Positions 7,209-14,645 of a stretch of 16,208 nucleotides of DNA are shown piece by piece; position 1 is the first letter of the stretch; each line of letters opens with the position of its first letter. Under the pieces are notes generated by a model. The model ran no database searches, was not told the DNA's origin, and was given only the letters and a program-made list of their open reading frames with translations. Both the position numbers and the translations under genes were made by a program. The DNA is taken from positions 1-16,208 of the forward strand of contig CAINWE010000070.1 in NCBI GenBank assembly GCA_903854365.1. The letters are read 5' to 3'. The DNA comes from Oligoflexia bacterium. Its GTDB lineage: Bacteria > Bdellovibrionota > UBA1018.

Positions 7209-8315
7209 TTACGCCAACGTCTGAATGATTTGGTCAGAAAGTGCAAACCCGCGTGCTGTCAGGCGTTTTCGCATTGGGTCGGCTGGGTGGGTTTCAATCA
7301 GTCCTTGTTTTTCCAAAAGACCGGCTCGATTTCTTTGAAGATGAGACTCAAGCCATTGGGTGGGAAAGCCGCTGTCGAGCCGCAGGGCAAGCATCCACTT
7401 CTCCAGGTTTTTTTCTTGAGGCCCCAAGGCTTCTTTGGCTTCGGTGGGGCTTTCGTTTTTTTCGAGGAGAGAGCAATAGCGATGCAGGGATGACACGTTT
7501 TTCCATCGAAGTGAGTTCTGCGAGTCAAAAGAATGGGCGGACGGCCCAAGTCCAAGATAGGAGTTGCCGTGCCAATAGTTTAAATTGTGTCGAGCTCTTT
7601 TGCCAGGCTTGGCAAAGTTGGAAATTTCGTAGTGGTCGAATCCGTGGGAGGTCATCCAGTCGTGCACCCAAAGAAGGTGTTGAAGTTGAGTCTCTTCGTC
7701 TGGGAGGGATCGGCTCATGGGGTTTTGCTTGGGCAGCGTGAGCAGGTAACAGCTCAAATGAGAGATCGGAAATTGCGTCAGGCATTCCATGGCTTCTGTG
7801 AGGTCTGATTCGGTTTGTCCGGGCACGCCGCAGAGGAGATCGACTGAAACATTTTCAAAGCCGGCTCGAAAGACGGTTTCCAGTGCTCTGGGTACTGCTT
7901 CTCGGGAGTGCACTCTGCCGAGAGCCTCAAGAAAGTCTGCGCGCATCGCTTGAACTCCCATGCTGACCCGGTTGACCCCGAGAGCGCGATATCCCTGCAT
8001 GTTTTCTAAAAGAATCGAGGATGGATTTGCTTCCATCGTCCATTCAGTCGAGGCGCTGAGGCGTTTTTCGAGTTGAAGCGGGCGGAGAGCACGGGCCATG
8101 GAGTCGGGGGGAGTCATGCTGGGGGTGCCGCCTCCAAAAAAAAGAGTGTCGAGTGAGTCCGCTAAAAGATGGGCGTTCTGCTCAGCCTCTTTCTGGAGGG
8201 CGAGTTCGAAACGATCTGGGTCAGAGTGCTTGGTTTTCTCTTGCCCTAATGAGTAAAAGTCGCAGTAATGACATTTGGACTCGCAAAAGGGGAAGTGAAT
8301 ATAAAGAGATTTCAT
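7209..8315 (-). CDS. hemW: Radical SAM haem chaperone HemW (HemN-like)
   Basis: The 368-residue protein carries a radical SAM Fe-S motif at its N-terminus, C11-x3-C15-x2-C18, in the form PFCESKCHYCDF. The residue after the third Cys and Asp is Phe, as in HemW; true coproporphyrinogen III oxidase HemN has a fourth Cys there, so HemW is the better name. A GGGTPS motif for SAM binding follows near residue 62, and HNLNYWHGNSYLGLGPSAHS near residue 240 is typical of the family. The C-terminal winged-helix region is present. Members bind haem and pass it to respiratory enzymes, according to work on family members; that role here is inferred. The gene begins 10 bp after the RRM gene, with only a weak ribosome binding site, so coupled translation is likely. 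hemW beside grpE-dnaK-dnaJ is a common arrangement. Confidence 0.93.
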   Translation of the reverse strand: MKSLYIHFPFCESKCHYCDFYSLGQEKTKHSDPDRFELALQKEAEQNAHLLADSLDTLFFGGGTPSMTPPDSMARALRPLQLEKRLSASTEWTMEANPSSILLENMQGYRALGVNRVSMGVQAMRADFLEALGRVHSREAVPRALETVFRAGFENVSVDLLCGVPGQTESDLTEAMECLTQFPISHLSCYLLTLPKQNPMSRSLPDEETQLQHLLWVHDWMTSHGFDHYEISNFAKPGKRARHNLNYWHGNSYLGLGPSAHSFDSQNSLRWKNVSSLHRYCSLLEKNESPTEAKEALGPQEKNLEKWMLALRLDSGFPTQWLESHLQRNRAGLLEKQGLIETHPADPMRKRLTARGFALSDQIIQTLA

Positions 8316-8325
8316 GAGTTTCGGG

Positions 8326-8613
8326 TCAGTGTTTTTTGGTTTGCTGATCGTGAGGGTCTCTTGCTTCTCCTCGAGCTTCGGTTACGCTGAGAGCTCGGCC
8401 CATGAAGTCATGGCCGTGGAGAGCTGCGATGGCCTTTGAGGCATCTTCGAAGGTTGCCATCTCAACAAATCCGAAGCCCCGGGTCCGTCCTGTGAGTTGA
8501 TCTTTGAGGATGTGGACTGACGTGACTTGTCGTCCGTTCTGACTGAAGAGCGTGCGAAGTTGGTTCTCGTCTGCTGAAAAGGGAAGATTGCCGATATAAA
8601 GCTTCTTATTCAT
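8326..8613 (-). CDS. Small single-RRM RNA-binding protein
   Basis: A 95-residue protein consisting almost wholly of one RNA recognition motif. RNP2 is LYIGNL (5-10) and RNP1 is RGFGFVEM (45-52), with the aromatic residues that stack on RNA bases in place (Tyr6, Phe47, Phe49). A short charged tail rich in Asp, Lys and His follows. Bacterial proteins of this kind, best known from cyanobacteria as Rbp proteins, bind single-stranded RNA and some are cold induced; no target can be named here. The start ATG has AAGGAG 14 bases upstream (8628-8633), rather far, but there is no other in-frame start nearby. The gene is first in a likely transcript with hemW. Confidence 0.93.
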   Translation of the reverse strand: MNKKLYIGNLPFSADENQLRTLFSQNGRQVTSVHILKDQLTGRTRGFGFVEMATFEDASKAIAALHGHDFMGRALSVTEARGEARDPHDQQTKKH

Positions 8614-8650
8614 GATTGGGAACGCGACTCCTTGTGAGTTGGGAGGCCGT

Positions 8651-8679
8651 ATTTTACCGAACTCGCCTTGGATTGTCCA
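8651..8679 (-). promoter_or_regulatory. Sigma-70-type promoter for the RRM gene and hemW
   Basis: On the minus strand TGGACA (8674-8679) and TAAAAT (8651-8656) are separated by 17 bases. Each hexamer matches its consensus at five of six positions. Transcription would begin about 30 bases before the ATG of the RRM gene. Confidence 0.6.
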
Positions 8680-8749
8680 GGTAAGACCCCGGGAGGGATC
8701 AGAAAAAGGAGTGGATTTAGCCGACTACAGGGAATAAGTTAAGGCCAGT

Positions 8750-11461
8750 ATGACAAAAATTTTTCAGCCTGAGCAAATTGAACTTTCCAACGGGATTCCA
8801 GTGATTCTGCAGCATTTAGATAGTCCAGCAGCGGCTAGCTATTGGTGGGTAAAGACTGGGAGTTCGGACGAAAATCGTTGGGAGGAGGGATTTGCACATT
8901 TTCTTGAACATATGCTGTTCAAAGATGCTTCCGCAAAAGAGACTGGGCGAGCGTCTACTGGCAAAATGGCTCGTACCATTGAGTCGCTGGGAGGCGATAT
9001 CAATGCATACACCTCCTTCGATCAAACTGTTTATCACGTGACCTGTGCTGCCCAGCATTGGGAAAAGGTTTTAGACGCATTTGGCGGGATCGCTAGGCCG
9101 CAGAAATTTCTGAAAGATGATTTCAAACGAGAAAGAGAAGTGATTCTCGAGGAGTTGAGAAAGAATGAAGATTCGCCAGGTCGGCAGCTTTTCCAAAATT
9201 TATTTAGCCTGACTTTTTCAAAGCATCCTTACGGTAGACCCGTGATTGGATTTGTTGAGACTCTGAAAAAGGCAAAGACAGCTCAATTGGAAGCGTTTTA
9301 CCGGAAAAATTACGTCTCTGGAAAAATGGGCATGATTCTGGTCGGCCCGATTCAAGACGCAAAAGGCATTCGTAAAAAAGAATTGATTCGGTATCTCGAA
9401 AAACACTTTGGAAGTCGGGTCATCAAACGAAAAGCAGCACCCTTGCGCGAGCGCACCTTTGATTCTGAAGTACTGGAGAAATCACGCTGGAAAGTGCAAC
9501 CCTTTGACGTGAAAACGCCGACCTTGAGTATTTCGTTCCGGGTTCCCGGTTTGGAGCACGAGGATATCCCGGCTCTGGATTTGCTCGGAGGGATTCTGGG
9601 TGCGGGCGAGCTGTCGCGATTGTATCAAAAGCTCTTTTATAAAACTTCTCTGGTCACCGATATTTCGGGTGGGATGTATGTGCCCAAGGACCCTGGAATG
9701 CTTTATTTTCAGGCCGAGCTAGACGGCATGGACAAGATTAAGTCCGCGACTCAAGCGATTTTTGAGGAGTTAAAGCGGATCGGCGAAGAAGGCCCAACCG
9801 CTGAGGAGCTTTCTCGAGTCTTGGTCAATGCTGAGAGCGAGCGGTTGTATGCGACTCAGACGTCCGATGGAATGGCGGGCAGGTTAGGCTTTTTAAAATT
9901 TATCATGGGGGATTTGGAGTTTGATCGAGACTACTTAGATCAGCTCCGGTTAGTGGATTCAGTTAAGGTGAAAGACGTTGCCAAAAAGTATCTGAATCAC
10001 GCTCGGATGAGTGGCGTGGTGATGGTACCCGCTGCAGAGGCTCACTTTGAAACGAGTGAGCTCGAGCAGGCGGCAGCTGCAATTTTGAATGTGCGGGTCG
10101 AGGAGGTTGCTACTCGCCTGCCCCCGATTTTGTCACGGGAGCTCAAAAGTTCTCGAGGGGTGAAGAGCGGGGATTTGCCCATTGAATTTGCTCGGCTCTC
10201 GTCTGGGATTCGGGTTTGTTATTTACCCCGCCCGAGCTCCCAAGTTTTTAGTGTTTACGCTTCTTTTTTGGGAGGCATTCGGTTGGAGTTGGCTCATCCT
10301 ATTGAGAGCGCTGAGAAGGATTGGGGCGCAAGCGCGCTCATGGCGCAGGCCTGGACGAAAGGGACTTCGATCCGGGGGGCGAGTGCGATTTCGGCAATTA
10401 CCGAGGGTAAAGCCTCGAGTTTGGACGGATTTTCCGGCAGGAATAGTGTGGGTTTGCAGTTGACCGGTTTATCTCGCGATTGGGGCCAGCTTTCTGATTT
10501 GTTTTCTGAAGTGCTCGTAGATCCGAGCTTCCCCAAGGACGAGGTCGATCACGCCCGTCGCGTCGCAGAGGATGCAGTGCGGTCCATCGAGGATCACTCC
10601 TCTCAGCTTTGCTCGAAGTTGTTCCTGGAAGCGCTGTTTGAAAAGCATCCTTATGGGAGAATGAGTCAAGGTTCGTTGGAAAGTTTGAAATGTATTGGAC
10701 CAGAAAAACTCTTGGGTTTTCATAAAAATTGGTTACGTTCTGATCGACTTGTTCTTTCTGTGAGTGGTGCAGTGAAGAAGAATGCCTTGGAGGCTTGGCT
10801 CCATGATTTGGAAAGGCGGCTCCAATCGCGAGCTCACGGGGGCTTAGTTTTTCCGCCGGTGGACAGGTTATCCGGCGGATCCATTGAAAGGTTAGAGGAT
10901 GAGGCTCCCCTGAAAGCTCCGCGCTGGGTGGATCGTGCATTGGGGCGAGAGCAGACTCATATTTTAGTCGGAGGGTTGGGCACCCGAATTACGGCAGAAG
11001 ATCGCCATTCGATGAGACTGTTGCAGACCCTCCTAGGAGGGCAGAGTGGTCGTTTGTTCATTGAGTTGAGAGAAAAGAAGAGTCTGGCTTATACGGTTTC
11101 TCCGGTCAGTTTTGAGGGTATCGAGCGCGGTTATTGCGGAACTTACATCGCTTGTGCCCCGCAAAAGAAGCAAGAGGCGATCGACGGCATGCGAAAGGTA
11201 CTGGAAGGTTTGTGTCGGAAGCCGCCGACGACCCAAGAGATGAACCGTGCCAAGGAGTTTTATCTCGGGCGAAGGGCGATGGATTTACAAAGTGATGCAG
11301 CTCTTGCAACCCACTTTGGTTTGGAAACTCTCTACGCTGTGCCTTATCAGAGTGAGTTGCAACTGACGAAAAAAATCAAATCGATTTCAGCCCGCGACAT
11401 TCAGCAGGTCTGTAGAAAATACTTGGTGGATGCCTATCAGGTTACCGCGGTTGTCGGCTAA
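8750..11461 (+). CDS. Two-domain M16 family zinc peptidase (pitrilysin/processing-peptidase type)
   Basis: The 903-residue protein is an M16 metallopeptidase formed of two homologous halves. The N-terminal half carries the inverted zinc motif HFLEH (His50, Glu53, His54), and an acidic helix at about 127-140 should give the third zinc ligand. The second half begins near residue 475 with a similar strand pattern, but where HxxEH should be it reads ASALMAQAWTKGT, so it is catalytically dead, as is usual for such proteins. Near residue 765 LREKKSLAYTVSP matches the substrate-binding segment of the family. I see no signal peptide or membrane segment at the N-terminus (MTKIFQPEQIELSNG), which suggests the cytoplasm or an unusual export route. 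The ATG has AAGG five bases upstream. The gene converges on ctaA with a 6-bp gap. I found no clear promoter in 8680-8749. The natural substrate cannot be read from sequence. Confidence 0.93.
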   Translation: MTKIFQPEQIELSNGIPVILQHLDSPAAASYWWVKTGSSDENRWEEGFAHFLEHMLFKDASAKETGRASTGKMARTIESLGGDINAYTSFDQTVYHVTCAAQHWEKVLDAFGGIARPQKFLKDDFKREREVILEELRKNEDSPGRQLFQNLFSLTFSKHPYGRPVIGFVETLKKAKTAQLEAFYRKNYVSGKMGMILVGPIQDAKGIRKKELIRYLEKHFGSRVIKRKAAPLRERTFDSEVLEKSRWKVQPFDVKTPTLSISFRVPGLEHEDIPALDLLGGILGAGELSRLYQKLFYKTSLVTDISGGMYVPKDPGMLYFQAELDGMDKIKSATQAIFEELKRIGEEGPTAEELSRVLVNAESERLYATQTSDGMAGRLGFLKFIMGDLEFDRDYLDQLRLVDSVKVKDVAKKYLNHARMSGVVMVPAAEAHFETSELEQAAAAILNVRVEEVATRLPPILSRELKSSRGVKSGDLPIEFARLSSGIRVCYLPRPSSQVFSVYASFLGGIRLELAHPIESAEKDWGASALMAQAWTKGTSIRGASAISAITEGKASSLDGFSGRNSVGLQLTGLSRDWGQLSDLFSEVLVDPSFPKDEVDHARRVAEDAVRSIEDHSSQLCSKLFLEALFEKHPYGRMSQGSLESLKCIGPEKLLGFHKNWLRSDRLVLSVSGAVKKNALEAWLHDLERRLQSRAHGGLVFPPVDRLSGGSIERLEDEAPLKAPRWVDRALGREQTHILVGGLGTRITAEDRHSMRLLQTLLGGQSGRLFIELREKKSLAYTVSPVSFEGIERGYCGTYIACAPQKKQEAIDGMRKVLEGLCRKPPTTQEMNRAKEFYLGRRAMDLQSDAALATHFGLETLYAVPYQSELQLTKKIKSISARDIQQVCRKYLVDAYQVTAVVG

Positions 11462-11467
11462 GCTTTT

Positions 11468-12421
11468 CTAGGGTGACTGTGGATTTGCTGCTAGCTCATC
11501 GATAAAGAGAAGAAACAGCACCCAAAGGCTGACTCCAAAGAGTAAGTGGAGAATTTGGAGATGGATCGGCGCCAGTTGAGCAAGATTTAAAACCCCTAAA
11601 ATCAGGTTTGTGCCGAGGGCAATCAAGAGTCGATTGCCCTTTGCACGCAAGCCGAGCGAAGTTTGACGAGAGATGGAATAGATCCAAGGGCTGATGAGCG
11701 CGGCAAAGGCCACGGCTAGAATGGGGTGAATCACTCGGAGTTTTACCAAGAAGTGGCTCGAGGGCGTGAGGTCCTGGTGAATTCCCTGGATGAGGCTCTG
11801 TGCTGGAAAGAGTGTATCTCCGAGGGCAGTGATGGAGCCTGCCATGCCCACGCAAAAGAACAAGGCAGCAAAGAAAAAGGATTGATTGCGAAGCGGGGCT
11901 TGAGAAGGGTACCAGCCTCGGCCTTCGCGCTGAATGCTCGCTGCGAGCAGCACCAGTGAGGCCAGGAGTGCCAGTGTATTTGAAAAATGGAGTGCGATGG
12001 AAAGGGTTCGCTTCAAAGATTGGTCCTGGGAGACTAACTCAAAAAGAACTAAGCCTGCTCCGATCACAGCCTCGAGCGAAATGGAGATGCAGGCTGCTGC
12101 AGCCGTGGTTCGGGCAAATGTTCCCTTTGGGAACGTCTTAAAAGTGAGATAGCCCACTGCAAAAATGAAGAACAGACTTAATCCTGACGTGATTCGGTGA
12201 AAAAATTCAATTTGGGTTTTGAGAGTGGGGCTGGTGGGTAGAATCTGCCCATTACAGAGCGGCCAGTGGCTTCCGCAGCCGGCACCCGATCCTGAAGCTC
12301 GAACATAGGCGCCCCAGAGGATAACTAAAATGGTGAAAAGGAGAACGAAGTGAACGAAGTACTTCAAGTTTTTTGGGCTCATAGAAGCCGCTCTCTTATC
12401 TTGACGAGTGGCTGAGTTCAA
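11468..12421 (-). CDS. ctaA: Heme A synthase, COX15/CtaA family
   Basis: This membrane enzyme oxidises the C8 methyl group of heme O to give heme A for aa3-type cytochrome oxidases. The 317 residues contain about eight hydrophobic segments. The four family His residues are visible in context: His75 (EFFHRITSG), His145 (ALHFSNTL), His232 (VIHPILA) and His292 (ILHLLFG). The Cys pair Cys49/Cys56 lies in the extracytoplasmic loop after the first helix (SGAGCGSHWPLC), as in CtaA. The start at 12421 overlaps the stop of the upstream gene as ATGA, arguing for translational coupling. A second ATG at 12382 would remove 13 residues (start MSPKNLKYF) and lies closer to the first helix; neither has a strong ribosome binding site. 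No cytochrome oxidase subunit or heme O synthase gene lies in the window. Confidence 0.93.
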   Translation of the reverse strand: MNSATRQDKRAASMSPKNLKYFVHFVLLFTILVILWGAYVRASGSGAGCGSHWPLCNGQILPTSPTLKTQIEFFHRITSGLSLFFIFAVGYLTFKTFPKGTFARTTAAAACISISLEAVIGAGLVLFELVSQDQSLKRTLSIALHFSNTLALLASLVLLAASIQREGRGWYPSQAPLRNQSFFFAALFFCVGMAGSITALGDTLFPAQSLIQGIHQDLTPSSHFLVKLRVIHPILAVAFAALISPWIYSISRQTSLGLRAKGNRLLIALGTNLILGVLNLAQLAPIHLQILHLLFGVSLWVLFLLFIDELAANPQSP

Positions 12422-13062
12422 TGGCTTTGTGTTTTTGGGTCGTCTGTAGGCGGGTCGCTTTCCTCAAATGAGCAGTTGTATTGAATTTGCAATTTCTTAA
12501 TCGCCCGATGGAATTCGGACTCAGGATCGGCTTCGATCGATTCGTTGAAGATTTCGAAGAGCTGCTCGGTGACTGAAGGGTCGTCAGGGCTTTTTTCCTT
12601 CTGGCTTGATCTGCGTTTGACGAGGGCATCGAATTTTTTGAGCTCGGGCTCGCGAATCATTTCTTTGCCGAGTTTGAGAAGAGAGTCCGTTGGAGTTTGG
12701 TTATGGAGGGCTTGTATAAAGCGAAGTTGTTGCTGGAGTCGGCGAATGAGCCGCTCGCGGTACCGGTCGAGTAAGTTGGGGAGTGGCTTTGCGTTTTGAA
12801 TTTTTGTGAGGGCCTTGTTGATTTGATCCTGGGTGTTGGGCTGTTCCAGATGAGAGAGGTTTGGGTAAATTTGAGCCGGGCCTAGAGAGTGGATGAGCTT
12901 GAGCAAGGTATCTTCATAGGGTCCAGACAGCAGACAAGGTTGCCCGAGGAGGTTGACGTGTGTCTCAGCTGCAGCCGCTAGATGGGGCCGCGTCCATGGG
13001 GGGGTAAGTGCATGCACTAGGCAAAAATTGGCTAGGAAAATAAATGCTCTAGGTTGTTTCAT
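12418..13062 (-). CDS. Hypothetical secreted protein, co-transcribed with ctaA
   Basis: I do not recognise this 214-residue protein. It starts with MKQPRAFIFLANFCLVHA, a basic then hydrophobic stretch that looks like a signal peptide, with possible cleavage after VHA (18) or within AAAA (about 30-33). The Cys at residue 14 lies inside the hydrophobic core and is not in a lipobox. The rest is helix-prone and charged, with an Arg-rich segment RERLIRRLQQQLRF (about 102-115), and an acidic C-terminus. Cys residues near 43 and 195 could form a disulfide. AGAGG stands 6 bases before the ATG. Its last bases overlap the ctaA start by 4 bp, so the two are surely co-expressed; a role in cytochrome oxidase or heme handling is only a guess from position. 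Confidence 0.72.
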   Translation of the reverse strand: MKQPRAFIFLANFCLVHALTPPWTRPHLAAAAETHVNLLGQPCLLSGPYEDTLLKLIHSLGPAQIYPNLSHLEQPNTQDQINKALTKIQNAKPLPNLLDRYRERLIRRLQQQLRFIQALHNQTPTDSLLKLGKEMIREPELKKFDALVKRRSSQKEKSPDDPSVTEQLFEIFNESIEADPESEFHRAIKKLQIQYNCSFEESDPPTDDPKTQSH

Positions 13063-13109
13063 GGGCTGCCTCTTCCAATCTCAGGACTTTCCTTGGAGTC
13101 TAATCAAAA

Positions 13110-13137
13110 GCGGGCCGTGTCGTCTACGACATCCCGC
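13110..13137. repeat. Imperfect inverted repeat in divergent promoter region
   Basis: Inner arms TGTCGT (13118-13123) and ACGACA (13126-13131) flank CT, and outer arms GCGGG (13110-13114) and CCCGC (13133-13137) extend the symmetry, with three unpaired bases on one side and one on the other. It ends 3 bases before the -35 box of the rightward promoter. It could be an operator. As RNA on the minus strand it forms a hairpin followed by TTTTGATT, so an attenuator for the 13062 gene is also possible. Confidence 0.55.
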
Positions 13138-13140
13138 AGT

Positions 13141-13168
13141 TTGACAGCAAAAAAGATCGGTTTAGAAT
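13141..13168 (+). promoter_or_regulatory. Strong sigma-70-type promoter for the 13265 gene
   Basis: TTGACA (13141-13146) is a perfect -35 box and TAGAAT (13163-13168) matches the -10 at five of six positions, with a 16-base spacer rich in A on its left. Transcription would start near 13175, leaving a leader of about 90 bases before the ATG at 13265. Confidence 0.68.
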
Positions 13169-13184
13169 AAAAATAGGGGGAATG

Positions 13185-13242
13185 TCTTCGGTTCTTTTGA
13201 GAGCAGGAAGAGAGCTAGGCAAAGTTTTTGAAACCCCGAAGA
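13185..13242 (+). other. Possible leader stem joining TCTTCGG and CCGAAGA
   Basis: TCTTCGG (13185-13191) is exactly complementary to CCGAAGA (13236-13242). Pairing may continue inward with a bulge, as TTC follows the first arm and GAAACC precedes the second. The stem would close a loop of about 44 bases in the predicted leader and end 7 bases before the ribosome binding site at 13250. Chance occurrence is not excluded. Confidence 0.3.
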
Positions 13243-13249
13243 AGTCTAG

Positions 13250-13254
13250 GGAGG
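13250..13254 (+). promoter_or_regulatory. Ribosome binding site deciding the 13265 start
   Basis: GGAGG stands 10 bases before the ATG at 13265. An in-frame TTG at 13256 is only one base downstream of it and so cannot be the start served by it. Confidence 0.7.
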
Positions 13255-13264
13255 GTTGATTGCG

Positions 13265-13873
13265 ATGAAGGTTAAGTCAGGACTTACTGTGGTTGCTCAA
13301 ACCCAGGATTTTTTTCGTGAACTTCTCATTGAAGCGTTGGGGAAGCAAAAGGTTACCGCGCAGCCTGAAACCGAGTTCTATTTGGTAAACCTACTGAATC
13401 GCTTTATTTCGACGGAGTCCCTCTACGCCTCGGGTCCTGACGGGGCTTCAAAAGGCGGCGCGTTAGCCCTTTTACTCAAAGAGGCCCTTGAGCAGCCTAA
13501 GCCTCGGCAGGGGGCACTGTTTAAACACTTGGGAGATGTCTCGTTGTACACGGCTGGTTTTTTTCAGGCCAGCCTGAGTCGTAAGCTGGTCGATGTGGAC
13601 TACTATATTGGTATGGGAGGCTCGGCTTATCAGCAGGCCTCCACTCAGTCGAGTGAGGAAGAGTCTCGGACGCTTTATGCGGAGTTAGCCGACAAGTTTG
13701 CAGCGTTTGTAGAGGTCTTTGCTGAAATCAGCGATAAGACTTCTCCGCGCGCTGAAAAGGACCTTTTAAGAACTTATGAGCTCTGGATTAAAACTCGAAG
13801 CAAACGTGCCGAAAAAACGCTCCAAGAGGCCGGAATTTTTCCGAATAAGACTTTTCAGAAAAACTGGCAGTAG
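13265..13873 (+). CDS. Conserved protein of unknown function
   Basis: A 202-residue soluble protein with no signal peptide or membrane segment. It resembles an unnamed family I recall from delta-type proteobacteria. Visible conserved-looking blocks are FFRELLIEAL near the start, PETEFYLVNLLNRF (about 34-47), GDVSLYTAGFFQASLSRKLV (about 90-109) and VDVDYYIGMGGSAYQQAS (109-126). The rest is mostly helical, with an Arg/Lys-rich C-terminus. No catalytic motif or known fold can be named. The ATG at 13265 is preferred over an upstream TTG because of the GGAGG position. The gene has its own strong promoter and stands alone, diverging from the ctaA pair. It meets the cyclophilin gene tail to tail over 46 bp with no visible terminator. 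Confidence 0.85.
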   Translation: MKVKSGLTVVAQTQDFFRELLIEALGKQKVTAQPETEFYLVNLLNRFISTESLYASGPDGASKGGALALLLKEALEQPKPRQGALFKHLGDVSLYTAGFFQASLSRKLVDVDYYIGMGGSAYQQASTQSSEEESRTLYAELADKFAAFVEVFAEISDKTSPRAEKDLLRTYELWIKTRSKRAEKTLQEAGIFPNKTFQKNWQ

Positions 13874-13919
13874 GGCCTATTACAGTGGGCTAATGGCGCA
13901 GGAGCTGAGGCTGTGACCT

Positions 13920-14612
13920 CTATTGCACGATCACGGAAGTCATTCTGTCGCCAACCTTGATCTTTTTAACGACATCCATGCCTTCAATGACTTGGCCAAA
14001 GACCGTATAGTTTCTATCCAAATGAGGCAGCGTCCCTAAGGCAATATAAAATTGAGAATCGGCTGAGTTTGGATCTTGGGCTCGGGCCATGGCTAAGGTG
14101 CCTTCGACGTGTTGCCGATTGTTGAATTCTGCAGGGAGTTTCTGGCCGCTGCCACCAGTTCCGTTGCCTGCTGGGTCTCCTCCTTGAATGACAAAGCCTG
14201 GGACGACTCTATGAAAGGAGAGATTGTTGTAAAATCCTTGTTGAATGAGCTCAACCAAGCGGTGGACTGTTTTTGGAGCCTCCGCCGGGTAAAATTTGAA
14301 CTTGATGACCCCTTGGGTCGTTTTGAGAGTGACTATCGCTTTCGAGAGTCCGTTCGGATCAGTAGAAAGGTCAATTTGGGCGCTCGGGCTAGCCTCAGGG
14401 GTGCTCGGTTGGATTTGGGCAGTAGGTAACCCCTGGAAAGTCGGCAGAGGGGAGTTTTTCGTCGCCGGCGAAGGCGACGAGGCCGGACTAGCGACTGCTC
14501 GAGCAATCTCCTGGGGAGGAATTGGTTTTGATAGACCCTTGCTGAATATGAGGGCAGAAGCCACGAGTCCTGAGAGCACGAGAGCAAAAACAATCAAAGT
14601 CCACGAACGCAT
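13920..14612 (-). CDS. Membrane-anchored cyclophilin-type peptidyl-prolyl isomerase
   Basis: Catalyses cis-trans isomerisation of X-Pro bonds, here probably on the outer face of the inner membrane. The 230-residue protein has an N-terminal hydrophobic segment (5-23) with no lipobox Cys, so it is an anchor or signal peptide. A Pro/Ser/Ala-rich linker (about 29-85) leads to a cyclophilin domain (about 91-229). Active-site motifs are present: FHRVVPGFVIQGGDP (133-147, with Arg135 and Gln143), MARAQDPNSADSQFYI (175-190, Phe188) and LDRNYTVFGQVIEGMDVV (198-215). His197 stands where human cyclophilin A has Trp121, as in many bacterial members insensitive to cyclosporin. AAGGAG lies 10 bases before the ATG. 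It diverges from tatC over 47 bp. Confidence 0.92.
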   Translation of the reverse strand: MRSWTLIVFALVLSGLVASALIFSKGLSKPIPPQEIARAVASPASSPSPATKNSPLPTFQGLPTAQIQPSTPEASPSAQIDLSTDPNGLSKAIVTLKTTQGVIKFKFYPAEAPKTVHRLVELIQQGFYNNLSFHRVVPGFVIQGGDPAGNGTGGSGQKLPAEFNNRQHVEGTLAMARAQDPNSADSQFYIALGTLPHLDRNYTVFGQVIEGMDVVKKIKVGDRMTSVIVQ

Positions 14613-14615
14613 AAG

Positions 14616-14645
14616 TTGACATCTCCTTCAGAGTCATCAGATAGT
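14616..14645 (+). promoter_or_regulatory. Promoter candidate for tatC with a very short leader
   Basis: A perfect TTGACA (14616-14621) is followed after 18 bases by GATAGT (14640-14645, four of six matches). Transcription would begin near 14652, only about 8 bases before the tatC ATG, which agrees with the absence of a ribosome binding site there. Confidence 0.45.

Noticed and set aside
7209..8315. Naming the radical SAM gene hemN
   Set aside because: The motif lacks the fourth Cys of true HemN and has CDF as in HemW.
13256..13264. TTG start for the 13265 gene
   Set aside because: The only Shine-Dalgarno sequence would be one base from it; the ATG nine bases later fits.
13874..13919. Bidirectional terminator between the converging 13265 and cyclophilin genes
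   Set aside because: No stem followed by a T run on either strand could be found in these 46 bases.
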